Below are positions 29,488 to 38,129 of a stretch of 63,103 nt of DNA, in pieces. A program made the translations under genes and the position numbers. The stretch lies in the IMG/VR virus record IMGVR_UViG_3300048833_000065, positions 1 to 63,103 of that record; one strand, 5' to 3'. The notes under the pieces were generated by a model. It had not been told where the DNA came from and did no database searches. It saw only the letters and a program-made list of their open reading frames with translations. Source of the DNA: a virus. Each line of letters starts with the position of its first letter. Position 1 is the first letter of the stretch.

Positions 29488-30131
29488 GCTTTTGCCCTCC
29501 GCGCCAGAGATAAGCGAGCCGCCTCAGAAATCCGCTCCCGTTTCTCCGGGTCCATATTCTTCGCCGCCTTACTCATTTGTGCGCGCCATTCTTCTGATCG
29601 CCTCTTGCCCTTGTGAGTGGCGACTAGCGACGCGATGTGATCTGGTGACAGCTTCCTTCCTTTGTTCTTATTTCCCGCTGCGGCTTTTTGTTCGGGCGTC
29701 CTGTTTAATGCGACCGCACGAAGCTTCGCCTTGGTCGCCTCAGACATTGGAGGACGTTTTTTGCCGAGGCGGCTTGCGCTCATCTTGCGCCGCGTTTCTT
29801 CGGGAAGCCTTTTCCCAATACGAGATGCACTGATCTTGGATCGAACCTCTGGCGTGTGATCGACCCTCCCGGCAATCTGCGAAAGGTTGTAGCGCGGCCT
29901 CAGCGCATCAATGGCAATCTGCTCATACAGGATCAGGTCTTCCTCGCGGCACAAAAGAAGGACGCGACCGCTGAGATCGCCGTGCTTGTTGAAAGCACTT
30001 TGTAGCTTCGGATTTATGTGAGTGCCTTTTCGGAGGAATAGCCTGTGTTCATACAAGCGCCTGTCAATCCTCTTGCTTGAGCCGATGTAGGCACCGTTTG
30101 GGCTTTCGAGAATGTAGACGCCACAATTCAC
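29484..30131 (-). CDS. GIY-YIG homing endonuclease
   Basis: A 215-residue protein. It opens with GVYILESPNGAYIGSS, the GIY-YIG nuclease motif (here GVY...YIG), and carries a Glu at about 71 (LILYEQ). The C-terminal part has NUMOD3-type DNA-binding repeats (SKISASRIGKRLPEETRRKM, SASRLGKKRPPMSEATKAKL). It sits between two lysis genes, overlapping each by 4 nt, as expected for a free-standing homing gene adapted to the operon. Confidence 0.9.
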   Translation of the reverse strand: MNCGVYILESPNGAYIGSSKRIDRRLYEHRLFLRKGTHINPKLQSAFNKHGDLSGRVLLLCREEDLILYEQIAIDALRPRYNLSQIAGRVDHTPEVRSKISASRIGKRLPEETRRKMSASRLGKKRPPMSEATKAKLRAVALNRTPEQKAAAGNKNKGRKLSPDHIASLVATHKGKRRSEEWRAQMSKAAKNMDPEKRERISEAARLSLARRAKA

Positions 30132-30340
30132 GCTTTCGGCTCCATGGGCTTGTTCGCTGGCGACCAGTAAACGACAAAGCCGTTGATGAAGCCCGCGACC
30201 GCGCTCACGATCATGATTTCTATCTCGCTGTTGATGTCGAAACCGAAGGACTGCTCCGCGAGCTTGATGAGAGCGGTGGTGATCGCGCCAGCAAGGCCAG
30301 CCGCGAACATCTTGCTCCGCTGCTTGATGTAGTCGTTCAT
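30128..30340 (-). CDS. putative holin, 70 aa, two membrane segments
   Basis: Starts MNDYIKQRSKMFAAGLAGAI and contains hydrophobic segments at about 11-28 and 44-60 separated by a short acidic turn (FGFDINSEIE). It lies 1 nt from the endolysin gene, the classical class II holin position. Confidence 0.75.
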   Translation of the reverse strand: MNDYIKQRSKMFAAGLAGAITTALIKLAEQSFGFDINSEIEIMIVSAVAGFINGFVVYWSPANKPMEPKA

Positions 30341-31119
30341 CACTGACCTCCCGAGAAAACCCACGCGAAGACCGCGCCCAGGGCGGCGGCGATTGCGCCG
30401 ATGATCCACTGCGCCGCGCTCACGCGCGGCTTCGTCTCCGGAACGGGCGGCGGTGCGGGAGCAGGCGACGGAGGAAGTGGAGTGCTGTCAGAAGGCCGCG
30501 TGATGGGCTTGACGATTGCAGACACTTCCTTGACCTCACCCGTTCCCTCCTTCGTGAGCGCGGCGTTGAGCGCCGCTTCGAACTTCTCGGCATATCCCGC
30601 GATGAGTTGCGCGCGGTCGAGGCCGTTCACGACGCGGCGCATCTGCGAATAGCTTTCGAACTGGCCCATCTTCATTCCGGTGAACCACCCATTCGTCATG
30701 CCGTGGACCATGATGCGCGCGGCGATCTCCGGGTTCAGTGCGAGATCAGGTTCCGCGAGAAGGTCGCGACCGATGAGCTTCGACGCCTTTGCATAGTTGG
30801 CGCGCCCGGTGATCTGGACGTAACCCCTGCCCGAAAACTTGCGACCGTCTCCCGGCTGCGTGTTGCCGAGATCGGAGCGGTTTTCGTATCGCGTCTGCGC
30901 GGCGGTCGGTCCCCAAATTTCCCGGCGCGGCGTCATGTGAAGTGCGGAGGACGTCGGTCCCGTTTCATGCCACGCGGTCGCGAGGACATAGGCGCGATGG
31001 CGGATCGGCAGTCCTTCGGTCGCGGAGACAAGCCTTTCGATCCCGTCCACTTGGCTCTGCGTGAGCGGGCCGAAGCCCGCGCGCAGGGCATCAAACATCA
31101 CCTTCCGGTTGATATTCAT
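30340..31119 (-). CDS. endolysin, GH19 chitinase-fold, with C-terminal membrane anchor
   Basis: A 259-residue protein. Residues about 1-190 are a glycoside hydrolase family 19-type lysozyme with the catalytic Glu52 in LATAWHETG and the conserved GRGYVQITGRANY. A Pro-rich linker (about 208-230) leads to a transmembrane helix, WIIGAIAAALGAVFAWVF, at the extreme C-terminus. No N-terminal signal is present. The C-terminal anchor is unusual compared with SAR endolysins. It cleaves peptidoglycan at the end of infection, with the adjacent 70-aa protein as probable holin. Confidence 0.88.
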   Translation of the reverse strand: MNINRKVMFDALRAGFGPLTQSQVDGIERLVSATEGLPIRHRAYVLATAWHETGPTSSALHMTPRREIWGPTAAQTRYENRSDLGNTQPGDGRKFSGRGYVQITGRANYAKASKLIGRDLLAEPDLALNPEIAARIMVHGMTNGWFTGMKMGQFESYSQMRRVVNGLDRAQLIAGYAEKFEAALNAALTKEGTGEVKEVSAIVKPITRPSDSTPLPPSPAPAPPPVPETKPRVSAAQWIIGAIAAALGAVFAWVFSGGQ

Positions 31120-31259
31120 TTCCGTTTCTCCATTTGCGGCTAGACGGGCCAGAAACGGCCCACAGGCGGCTTTCCCCGGCTGGCTCCTATGGCAGGGCCT
31201 CCCGCCACGACTTGCCGGAAATTGACCGCTCAGTTTTTGAATTTGCGGGGGTCCGGAGG

Positions 31260-32261
31260 CTATTCCGCCCCGCCACCCTCCGACCCGGCAGATTTGAGTT
31301 CCAGTTTCGTCGTGAAGCCGGATCGGGAATATTCGTGGTCCACGCTTTCGATCCGATAGGCTCCGTCGATCCCGGCTCGCGTGCCGCTGACGATGCAGAG
31401 GCCATCCGGGATCGCCCCGGTGTCGCCTTCAATCGTCACCGAGCCTTCGGCAACGTCGCGCTCGCTCGTCGCCTTGTCGCTTCCGGCGCGGTCCTTCGAT
31501 TGCTGCTCGTCCGGTTCGGAGTAGCGGGCGACGCTCTCGGCGTCGGCAGTCGTCTGAACCTCGACCTCCTGCTCCTTCCACTTCGCTTCCTTCCGGTCGT
31601 ACCAGCGCGCCCGCGTCTTCTTGAACGCGGGCCGGCCGAGCGCGGGCGTGATATCCCACGAATGAAGGTTGTCGCCCCAAGCCGCGCGGACGAAGGAAGT
31701 GTAGGAACCCATCCGCTTGCTCATCGTCGCGGTGGTTCCCTGCACACGGAAGTTCCCGCCGATCTCCCGCGCCAGGCGCTCGCCAAGATGGATGAAGCTC
31801 TCATCGCGCATCTCGACATACTCGCGCTTGATCTCGGCAAGGTCCGGATCGACCTCGACGCTCGTCACGCCCGCCTTCTTCCCGGCTTCGGTCAGAACGT
31901 CCTTGATGGTCTTCTTGTCGAAGTGCCGCTGCTGCGGCTCCTTCGCCTTGCCCTTCGTGTCGATCCCCTTCGCGCTCACCGTGATGGTGCGGCCCGAACG
32001 CGAGCCGCTGCTCCTGACCTCGTCCACCGTCCCGGTGAAGACCAGACGCACGCCGCCGCCTTCCCATCCGAGCATGATGACGACGGGAACGCCGTCCTGC
32101 GGAAGCGCGAGCCGCCCGTCCGTGTCGTCAAGCTCTATCGTCGCGGTGTCCGAATGCGTGCCGACCTTGTCGGAGACGCGAAGCGAGATCAGGTGCGGGT
32201 TCAGCTTGCTCGTCACATCGGCACCGCCGATCATCACCATGTAGACCGCGCGCTTCGTCAT
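31260..32261 (-). CDS. D: baseplate hub protein, P2 gpD-like
   Basis: A 333-residue homologue of P2 late-control/tail protein D. The N-terminus (VMIGGADVTSKLNPHLISLR), the mid region FIHLGERLAREIGGNF and the C-terminal YRIESVDHEYSRSGFTTKLEL fit the family. gpD forms the baseplate hub that sits at the end of the tube with gpV. It is followed by a 140-bp gap before the endolysin gene and ends the core tail module. Confidence 0.9.
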   Translation of the reverse strand: MTKRAVYMVMIGGADVTSKLNPHLISLRVSDKVGTHSDTATIELDDTDGRLALPQDGVPVVIMLGWEGGGVRLVFTGTVDEVRSSGSRSGRTITVSAKGIDTKGKAKEPQQRHFDKKTIKDVLTEAGKKAGVTSVEVDPDLAEIKREYVEMRDESFIHLGERLAREIGGNFRVQGTTATMSKRMGSYTSFVRAAWGDNLHSWDITPALGRPAFKKTRARWYDRKEAKWKEQEVEVQTTADAESVARYSEPDEQQSKDRAGSDKATSERDVAEGSVTIEGDTGAIPDGLCIVSGTRAGIDGAYRIESVDHEYSRSGFTTKLELKSAGSEGGGAE

Positions 32262-32264
32262 GCG

Positions 32265-32486
32265 TCACCAGAGCTTGATCGGTTCCAGAATTTCTGTCGG
32301 CCTTGGCAGAGGTATTGGCAAAAGAAACTCCGTGCCGACCGGAAGGACGCTCCCGAGATCGGCAAGGTCTTGGTTTATGTCGAGCGTCAGTTCGACCAGC
32401 CCCGGCATCGGACGATGAAAGCGACGCCAGACGATGAGGGAGAGCGTCAGTTGTTCGCCTTGGATCGTGATCCTTTCATAGACCAT
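32265..32486 (-). CDS. X: tail protein X (P2 gpX-like, LysM-type)
   Basis: A 73-residue protein. The start MVYERITIQGEQLTLSLIVW and GSVLPVGTEFLLP follow the short LysM-like tail protein X pattern. It sits between gpU and gpD exactly as in P2. Confidence 0.85.
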   Translation of the reverse strand: MVYERITIQGEQLTLSLIVWRRFHRPMPGLVELTLDINQDLADLGSVLPVGTEFLLPIPLPRPTEILEPIKLW

Positions 32487-32491
32487 GACGC

Positions 32492-32965
32492 CTATCTCCG
32501 AAGGATGCTGTTGACGGCGGTGGCAACGAAGCCGGACGCAGCGCCACCAAGGCTTCCCGCCATGATTGAAAAGAAGGAGCCGTCAGACGGCTTTCCGGTT
32601 TTGCGGACTTGGATATCAACATCGATGATTTGACCGACGCCCTTTGCATCGAGGTAGGTTGATTTCTCGCTCACGCTTTCGATGGCAACCCACCCCATTG
32701 CCTTGCCGTCGCCGCGCACGAGGTATTGCGGCTTGCCGCTCGCCCTTGCCTGAAAGAGCTTCTGCAAGTCGTCCATGCCACCGAACTTCGCAGGGAACAG
32801 GCGCGCTTGGATCGTCCATGTCTCCGCGCCGTCGCCCACCCATTCAAGCGGCGGGCGCGTGCCGACGACAGGCTTCTCCGCGAACGGCGTCTCATGGTTG
32901 TGCGTGTAGCCCGTCGCGTTGAATGGATAGATTTCGAAGGCCACAGGGCCAAGCTTCATCAACAT
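32492..32965 (-). CDS. U: tail protein U (P2 gpU-like)
   Basis: A 157-residue protein with FGGMDDLQKLFQARASGKPQ and VRGDGKAMGWVAIESVSEKS, the gpU family core. In P2, U is needed for tail completion. The start overlaps the tape-measure stop as TGATG. Confidence 0.88.
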   Translation of the reverse strand: MLMKLGPVAFEIYPFNATGYTHNHETPFAEKPVVGTRPPLEWVGDGAETWTIQARLFPAKFGGMDDLQKLFQARASGKPQYLVRGDGKAMGWVAIESVSEKSTYLDAKGVGQIIDVDIQVRKTGKPSDGSFFSIMAGSLGGAASGFVATAVNSILRR

Positions 32966-35202
32966 CAGGCGAACCTCATTCCTGCATCGGCGTACACGCC
33001 ACGGAAGGCTTGCCGCACCTCGTCGCGCAGGACGCGACGAATGCTCTCGACCGTCGAGGCGTCGGCGTTGCCGTTGATCGATATGTTGAACGTCGGCGCG
33101 ATGGTCGTCCCGCCGCCGCCGAGCGCCTTGTTCGGAATGATCGTGCCGCTTGTCGCGGGCTTGAATATTTCGGGACCACGCTCACCGACGAGGTAAGGCT
33201 TGCTCGTCACAGGCCCACCCTTCGCCTGTCCCTTGAGCGGTGCCGCCGCTGGCGCGGCTTCACCACCGCCGCCACCGAACCATCCCTTGACGCCCGAGAT
33301 CGCATTGGTGATCGGCGCGGTGAGTTCAGCCGCCTTGTTCTTCACCCATGCGATAAGCTGGTCGAACAGCGCGACCATGCCGTCCCACAACGCCTGCACA
33401 ATCGCCATGCCTGCGTTCTTCCACTGCTCCGCAAGCCCGGTGATGACTGCAAGCCCTTCCTCCATCGAGGTGCGGATGCTGTCCGCGATGCCGCGCATCT
33501 TCTGCGGGATCGCATTGGTGAGCGCGACGAACTTCTCATCGATGGTCGTGAACCAGTTTACGATGCCGCCCAGGGCCTCGCCAGCCGTCCTGCCCCACGC
33601 GCGCCAGCCCTCTTCTGTCTGATTGATCGGGCCGAGAATTTCAGTGACCCATCCCCACAGCGTCGAGATGCCTGAGATGATGGTGTCCAGAACCGCCGAC
33701 GCCTCTGGTCCGAGCGCGCTGCGGAACGCCGATCCGAACTCATCAAACATCGCAGCGATGCCTGACCAGTTGTTGTAAATCCAGATGCCAGCCAGCGCGA
33801 TTGCGATCACGACCGCGCCGATGCCCGTCGCCGCGATTGCGCCAGCGAGCGAAGTGAAGGAGGTCGCCACTGTCGCAACGCCTTTCGCAAGCGTCAGCAA
33901 TCCGCCATAGCCGAACGCCGCCGCATACTTGAGCGCAATCGACGCGACGTTGAACGCGAGGATGCCAGCCGTCAGGCCGACGATGGCGGCGACCAGCTTC
34001 GGGTTTTCTTCCGCCCACTTCGCGAAGGCTTCAACGACGGGCGTGATCTTCTGCATGATCGATGTGAGCGCCGGAAGGAGCGCGTTGCCGATGGAGAGCG
34101 CAAGATTGTCGAGCGTGATCTGGAACGCCTTCATCCTCTCGGCGTTCGTCTCCATCTTATTCATGAAGTCTTCCATGACCACGCCAGCGGCCTTGCTCGC
34201 TTCTTCGCGGAGCTTCACATAGTCGTCGAAGAAAGCCATTAGCGGGCGCATCGCCTCAAGGACTTGCTTGTCCGAGAACAAGTCCTCCATGATCGCACCC
34301 TTCTTCATCGCCGCGCGCGTCTGCTCGACCATCACATCGAAGGGCGACTTTCCTTCCGCTATCCCCCTTTCAAGCGCCTTGCGGATATCGATGCCATAGT
34401 CCTCGAACTTCTTCACCGTCAGCGGTGCGCGCGCCTTCTGCAAGAGGTTGGCGACAGCGTTCGCCGCCTGAGAAGTGTCTCCTGTTGAACGCTTCACGAT
34501 TTGCAACGCCGCGCCGAGATCAGCAACAGCGCCGACACCCTCCTGACCGAAGGTCGCGAAGGCCGCGCCGAGGTCAGGGAAGTATTGCGCCATGTCCTTC
34601 AATTCGAAGCCGCCCATCTTGCCAGCTTGAGCGAGCTTGTCGAAGGCAAGCTCTAGCTGCTCGACCGGAACCTTGAGGTTCATGATCGACGCGTTGGCGA
34701 GCTTGGAGAGATCGTCAATCGACGCGCCTGTCGCCGTCGCGGCCTTGCCGATGGTTGCAATGGACTTTGCCGCCGTGTCGAAGTCCATGCCAGCGCCGAT
34801 GAGAATGTCGGCAGACTTGAGCATGTCGGTCGTGAACTGGTTCGTCTCCTTGCCAGCCGCAACCGCCACCTTGCCGAATGCCGCAAGCTGCTCCTTCGAT
34901 GCACCCGACTTGTTTCCGAGTTCGACAAGCTGGCTCTCGAATTCGCGAGCGGCATCGATGGGCCTCTTGAGCGACCGGGCGAAGGCATAGGTGATCGCCA
35001 TCGCATCGACCATTTGCATCCGATAGGTCGCAAGGCGCTGGTTGTTGCGCGCCTGGGCGGCATTGAGCCTGTCCATGACAGTGACGCCGCTTGCGCCCTT
35101 TGCCGCCTTGCCGATGCCAGCGATGGCGCGTCCAATAGCCTTGGCTGGACCCGTCACCTGATCGATGAGACGAACTATGAGCGAAGAAACTTGTTCAGCC
35201 AT
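32965..35202 (-). CDS. T: tail tape-measure protein
   Basis: A 745-residue protein of the TP901/P2 gpT type. It has an N-terminal helical region with LVELGNKSGASKEQLAAFGK and SIATIGKAATATGASIDDLS, hydrophobic helices in the middle (IVGLTAGILAFNVASIALKY; AIAATGIGAVVIAIALAGIW) and a Gly-rich C-terminus with GGPVTSKPYLVGERGPEIF. It sets tail length and is ejected ahead of DNA. The start at 35202 overlaps the E' stop and has an AAGGGGC upstream; a further in-frame extension lacks support. Confidence 0.92.
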   Translation of the reverse strand: MAEQVSSLIVRLIDQVTGPAKAIGRAIAGIGKAAKGASGVTVMDRLNAAQARNNQRLATYRMQMVDAMAITYAFARSLKRPIDAAREFESQLVELGNKSGASKEQLAAFGKVAVAAGKETNQFTTDMLKSADILIGAGMDFDTAAKSIATIGKAATATGASIDDLSKLANASIMNLKVPVEQLELAFDKLAQAGKMGGFELKDMAQYFPDLGAAFATFGQEGVGAVADLGAALQIVKRSTGDTSQAANAVANLLQKARAPLTVKKFEDYGIDIRKALERGIAEGKSPFDVMVEQTRAAMKKGAIMEDLFSDKQVLEAMRPLMAFFDDYVKLREEASKAAGVVMEDFMNKMETNAERMKAFQITLDNLALSIGNALLPALTSIMQKITPVVEAFAKWAEENPKLVAAIVGLTAGILAFNVASIALKYAAAFGYGGLLTLAKGVATVATSFTSLAGAIAATGIGAVVIAIALAGIWIYNNWSGIAAMFDEFGSAFRSALGPEASAVLDTIISGISTLWGWVTEILGPINQTEEGWRAWGRTAGEALGGIVNWFTTIDEKFVALTNAIPQKMRGIADSIRTSMEEGLAVITGLAEQWKNAGMAIVQALWDGMVALFDQLIAWVKNKAAELTAPITNAISGVKGWFGGGGGEAAPAAAPLKGQAKGGPVTSKPYLVGERGPEIFKPATSGTIIPNKALGGGGTTIAPTFNISINGNADASTVESIRRVLRDEVRQAFRGVYADAGMRFA

Positions 35203-35333
35203 CAGGTAAGGCCCCTTGCCTTTGCGATGCGTGCCGCCTCGCGATGCCAATCCGCGAGGTCGCGCACTTCCATTTCAAGAAGGTCGGTGACGGGCGTATG
35301 CAGAACATGCGCCACGTCCGCCACCATTGTCAT
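35202..35333 (-). CDS. E': tail assembly protein E' (P2 GpE-like), frameshift partner
   Basis: A 43-codon frame, MTMVADVAHVLHTPVTDLL then MEVRDLADWHREAARIA, matches the short P2 GpE family (pattern: ADxAxVFHW...L..M....L..WR..A). It lies in the -1 frame after a T-TTT-TTG heptamer in the E gene (35357-35363), so it is expected mainly as the C-terminal part of an E-E' fusion of about 131 residues. An independent ATG exists at 35333. Confidence 0.8.
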   Translation of the reverse strand: MTMVADVAHVLHTPVTDLLEMEVRDLADWHREAARIAKARGLT

Positions 35334-35341
35334 GATCCCGC

Positions 35342-35596
35342 CTAGGCGGGCTTGGGCAAAAAACTTCCCATCGCCTCCGAGATGGTGGCGAAGTCTCGCG
35401 CATCCATTTCTTCAATGACCTCGACAGGAAGCTCCGTCACCGCCGCGAGAAGGGCGATGCCAGCCATCATTTCATCGCCGTCACGGCGCGCGACTTCCGC
35501 CGACTTGAGGTGCTTCACCTTGACGGTGCCGATCACGACGGACTTGATGAGCTTTCCATCCGTTCCGGTGATCGGCGTTTGCAGTTCATGCTTCAT
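35342..35596 (-). CDS. E: tail assembly chaperone E
   Basis: An 84-residue protein starting MKHELQTPITGTDGKLIKSV, with LAAVTELPVEVIEEMDARDF, typical of the P2-type tail assembly chaperone. The last codons hold the slippery heptamer T-TTT-TTG in the right phase (35363-35357), used for -1 frameshifting in P2 and many relatives. The short and long products assist tape-measure folding. Confidence 0.88.
   Translation of the reverse strand: MKHELQTPITGTDGKLIKSVVIGTVKVKHLKSAEVARRDGDEMMAGIALLAAVTELPVEVIEEMDARDFATISEAMGSFLPKPA
35357..35363 (-). promoter_or_regulatory. -1 ribosomal frameshift heptamer T TTT TTG
   Basis: In zero frame the codons are AGT TTT TTG, giving X-XXY-YYZ. Slippage joins the E frame to the E' frame without an intervening stop. 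Confidence 0.82.
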
Positions 35597-35625
35597 TGAA
35601 AACCCCCTTCGTTGTCAGGAAAAAA

Positions 35626-36165
35626 TCAAGCGCCAGTGGACGGAATGCGGAGAAGGCGGTTCTCGTCCGCGTTCTCGTCTTCGCCATCGACCTCCCAAGT
35701 GTTCTCAAAGAAGTCCCACTTGATCTTCGGCTTGCCGTCGAACCAGACCTCATAGTGGGTGACTTCGTTGAGGGCATACTCGTGGCCCATCATCTCGCCG
35801 CGCGTGAAGGCGTCGGCTTCGATCTTGCCGAGACGCGCTTCGATGATCGCCTTCGTCTCCAAGGCGCGGCCCGTCCGCTTGTCGCGCACCACGCCATAAG
35901 CGGTGTAGACGTTCTTGTAGCGCGAGCCGAGGCCGAACTGTCCGAGCAGGGCAGGATCAAAACCAGCGAGCTTGAACGTGGGTTCGAGCTTCTGGATGCC
36001 GACCTCGACCTCGATGGCGACGCGAGCGCCACCGCCGTGGTGATCCGCATAGATCGCTTGCAGCGGAGGCAGCTTGAGTTCCGAGATCGTCAGATGCTTC
36101 GACGCTGTCGGATCGTGGTCGCCGCAGAAGAGGTTGACGGCTTCCATAACATAGATGGTGTTCAT
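35626..36165 (-). CDS. FII: major tail tube protein (P2 gpFII-like)
   Basis: A 179-residue protein. MNTIYVMEAVNLFCGDHDP, KLPPLQAIYADHHGGGARVA and YALNEVTHYEVWFDGKPKI follow the contractile tail tube family. It is adjacent to the sheath gene as in P2. Confidence 0.92.
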   Translation of the reverse strand: MNTIYVMEAVNLFCGDHDPTASKHLTISELKLPPLQAIYADHHGGGARVAIEVEVGIQKLEPTFKLAGFDPALLGQFGLGSRYKNVYTAYGVVRDKRTGRALETKAIIEARLGKIEADAFTRGEMMGHEYALNEVTHYEVWFDGKPKIKWDFFENTWEVDGEDENADENRLLRIPSTGA

Positions 36166-36195
36166 GGTGTTCTATCTCCTAGCCACCGAGTTGGA

Positions 36196-37686
36196 TTAGC
36201 CCGTCACCGCGTCAAGCTGCGAGAGCAGATCGTCCAGAAGCGCATCAAGCGCAGGACGATAGCGCGCAGACTGAATGCCGAGGTAGCGGAGGACGGGCGG
36301 CTCTTCGGCGGCGAAGTTCACCGTGAACTTGCCGAGGCGAAGCTGCTCCGGAGAGTTCTGGTCGCGGGTGAAGCCCACCTTGTAACCGAGAATGTCGCCG
36401 TCAGCCTTGAGGTCACGCATGGCGAAGGCCATCGTGTTGCGGATCGCTTCAATCGTCTGGCCCGTAATGTTGAAGCGGCCCAGGTAGAAGCGAAGCGTCC
36501 GCAGGAACATCAGATGGATGTAATCGCGACCGCGCACGACGTTGTAGAACTGCCAGAGACTATCCTCCGAGCAGGTGTCGGTGCCGACGAAGACGAAGCC
36601 GCCCGAGGCAATCGCCGTCTCGACGCCCATCTCGCCGCGAATGATGATGCCACCGTTCGCTGCAAGGATCGACTGCCCTTCGGTCGCGCCGTCAACGAGA
36701 GAGAAGTTGATCGAACGCGAAGGACCGACAATGCCCTGCACAGGCTGATTGGCCCACGAATGGAACGGGCGACCCTGATATTCGTGGTCGCGGCGCACCG
36801 CGATGCCAAGGACACGCGGCGACGCGGGCTTGACGACGGCAGGAGTTCCGACCTTCACGGCGGTCTCGACCGGGATCAGGCGCTCGCTCTGCATCGTCTC
36901 GCGCCAGTTGATGAACTCCTGCAAGGTCGTCGCAGGGCCATCGACCACGGCAACAGCGAGCAGCTTGTTCAGCACGGAGGGAAGCTCCGCGCACACCGGG
37001 TTGGCGAGGTCGGCAATGGTTGCCGTCGCCGCCGCCGAGGTGCCGCCGCCGCCAGAGAACGAAACGGTCGGAGCCGTCTCGTAACCGCTGCCGGGATTGG
37101 TGATCGTGATCGCGACCACCGCGTCGTCGTCAACGCCTTCCTCCGTTCCGAGGACAGCAACCGCCGTCGCGCCAGAACCGCCGCCGCCCGAGAAGGAGAC
37201 GGTCGGCGCGGACGTGTAGCCGCTGCCGCCGTTGGTGACGGCAATGGTCGTGATCCCCGTATCGCGCTGGTGCGTGAAGCCGGGAGCCGCGATCAGGCGC
37301 GGGATCACGCCGAGAAGCGGGCCAGCCTCCATGAAGGCGTGAACGCCCGTCTTGTTCGTGGAGTTGCCGACGATGTTCGTGATCGTCGCGTCGGCGTCTA
37401 CGCCTTCGGTCACGCGGACGACGACAACCTTCGCGGCGACTTGGAACTCGCCAAGCTGATCGTTGATGCCTTCGATGGCGTCAGGAAGCGTCCCGGTGGT
37501 GCCGAGAGCCGCCGCCATCGTCGCGTCGTCGCTGTACATGAAGACGGGCGTGTTGAGCGGGAAGATGGAAGCGTTCGCGGCGGGCGCGGTGCCGATGAGG
37601 CCCACGACCGACATATCGCTCCAAACTGCGGGGCGCGGCTCGTTGTCGATCCGCTGAATGCTAATGCCAAATGTCGGTTCAGACAT
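36196..37686 (-). CDS. FI: tail sheath protein (P2 gpFI-like) with inserted Gly-rich repeats
   Basis: A 496-residue contractile sheath subunit. The N-terminus (FGISIQRIDNEPRPAVWSDM) and the C-terminal half (RTLRFYLGRFNITGQTIEAI, then DILGYKVGFTRDQNSPEQL) fit gpFI. Residues about 146-222 are an insertion of two related ~35-residue beta units containing GGSGYTSAPTVSFSGGGG and GSGYETAPTVSFSGGGG. This would project from the sheath surface. It is longer than P2 gpFI (396 aa) because of this insert. Confidence 0.92.
   Translation of the reverse strand: MSEPTFGISIQRIDNEPRPAVWSDMSVVGLIGTAPAANASIFPLNTPVFMYSDDATMAAALGTTGTLPDAIEGINDQLGEFQVAAKVVVVRVTEGVDADATITNIVGNSTNKTGVHAFMEAGPLLGVIPRLIAAPGFTHQRDTGITTIAVTNGGSGYTSAPTVSFSGGGGSGATAVAVLGTEEGVDDDAVVAITITNPGSGYETAPTVSFSGGGGTSAAATATIADLANPVCAELPSVLNKLLAVAVVDGPATTLQEFINWRETMQSERLIPVETAVKVGTPAVVKPASPRVLGIAVRRDHEYQGRPFHSWANQPVQGIVGPSRSINFSLVDGATEGQSILAANGGIIIRGEMGVETAIASGGFVFVGTDTCSEDSLWQFYNVVRGRDYIHLMFLRTLRFYLGRFNITGQTIEAIRNTMAFAMRDLKADGDILGYKVGFTRDQNSPEQLRLGKFTVNFAAEEPPVLRYLGIQSARYRPALDALLDDLLSQLDAVTG
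37020..37251 (-). repeat. duplicated Gly-rich insertion within the sheath gene
   Basis: Two coding units share G-S-G-Y-x-(S/T)-A-P-T-V-S-F-S-G-G-G-G, separated by an acidic linker (TEEGVDDD). The flanking sequence matches sheath proteins, so the insertion is bounded. Confidence 0.75.
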
Positions 37687-37757
37687 TGCTCGTTTCTCCT
37701 TTGCAGACGCGCTCCCGCGCGCTGCGGTTCAAGTGACTTTCAATTCAAAACCAGAAA

Positions 37758-38129
37758 TTACTTGCGGCGCACGATGCGCCACACCGAGACGGCCCAATAG
37801 GTGAGCGTCGCGGTAAAGATCGAAGCGCCCAGGACGCGCAACGCTTCATAGAGGATCGCGTCGGACATGACGCGCGAGAAACCATGCCAGCGGCAAAGAT
37901 AGTCGTGCAGCACGAATGCAGCGGCGAACTGCGGATCGTGCGGCGGAACGATGGGCCACAGGAAGCGCGGCACCGTCGCAAGGTCCGTATCGGTTCCGGC
38001 AGGGACCGTGATGGTGAGACCCGATCCCTTCGTGCCGATCTCATAGGAGAAGGCGCGAGAGGTGATCCATGTGCGCTGGTCGTGATCGACGCGAGGCGAG
38101 AGAAAGAGCGGCGCGGTGAACGAAGACAT
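37758..38129 (-). CDS. DUF1353 family protein
   Basis: A 123-residue protein with VPAGTDTDLATVPRFLWPIV and AAAFVLHDYLCRWHGFSRVM, the DUF1353 core including the conserved D-L-A-S/T-V-P and HDYL motifs; a hydrophobic helix lies at the C-terminus. Phage DUF1353 proteins are found among tail and lysis genes; a peptidase role has been suggested but not proven. The start overlaps the upstream stop as TAATG. Confidence 0.8.
   Translation of the reverse strand: MSSFTAPLFLSPRVDHDQRTWITSRAFSYEIGTKGSGLTITVPAGTDTDLATVPRFLWPIVPPHDPQFAAAFVLHDYLCRWHGFSRVMSDAILYEALRVLGASIFTATLTYWAVSVWRIVRRK

Noticed and set aside
35596-37800. A 734-codon plus-strand frame opposite the tube and sheath genes
   Set aside because: Antisense of two certain structural genes and composed of low-complexity Arg/Asp/Ala sequence.
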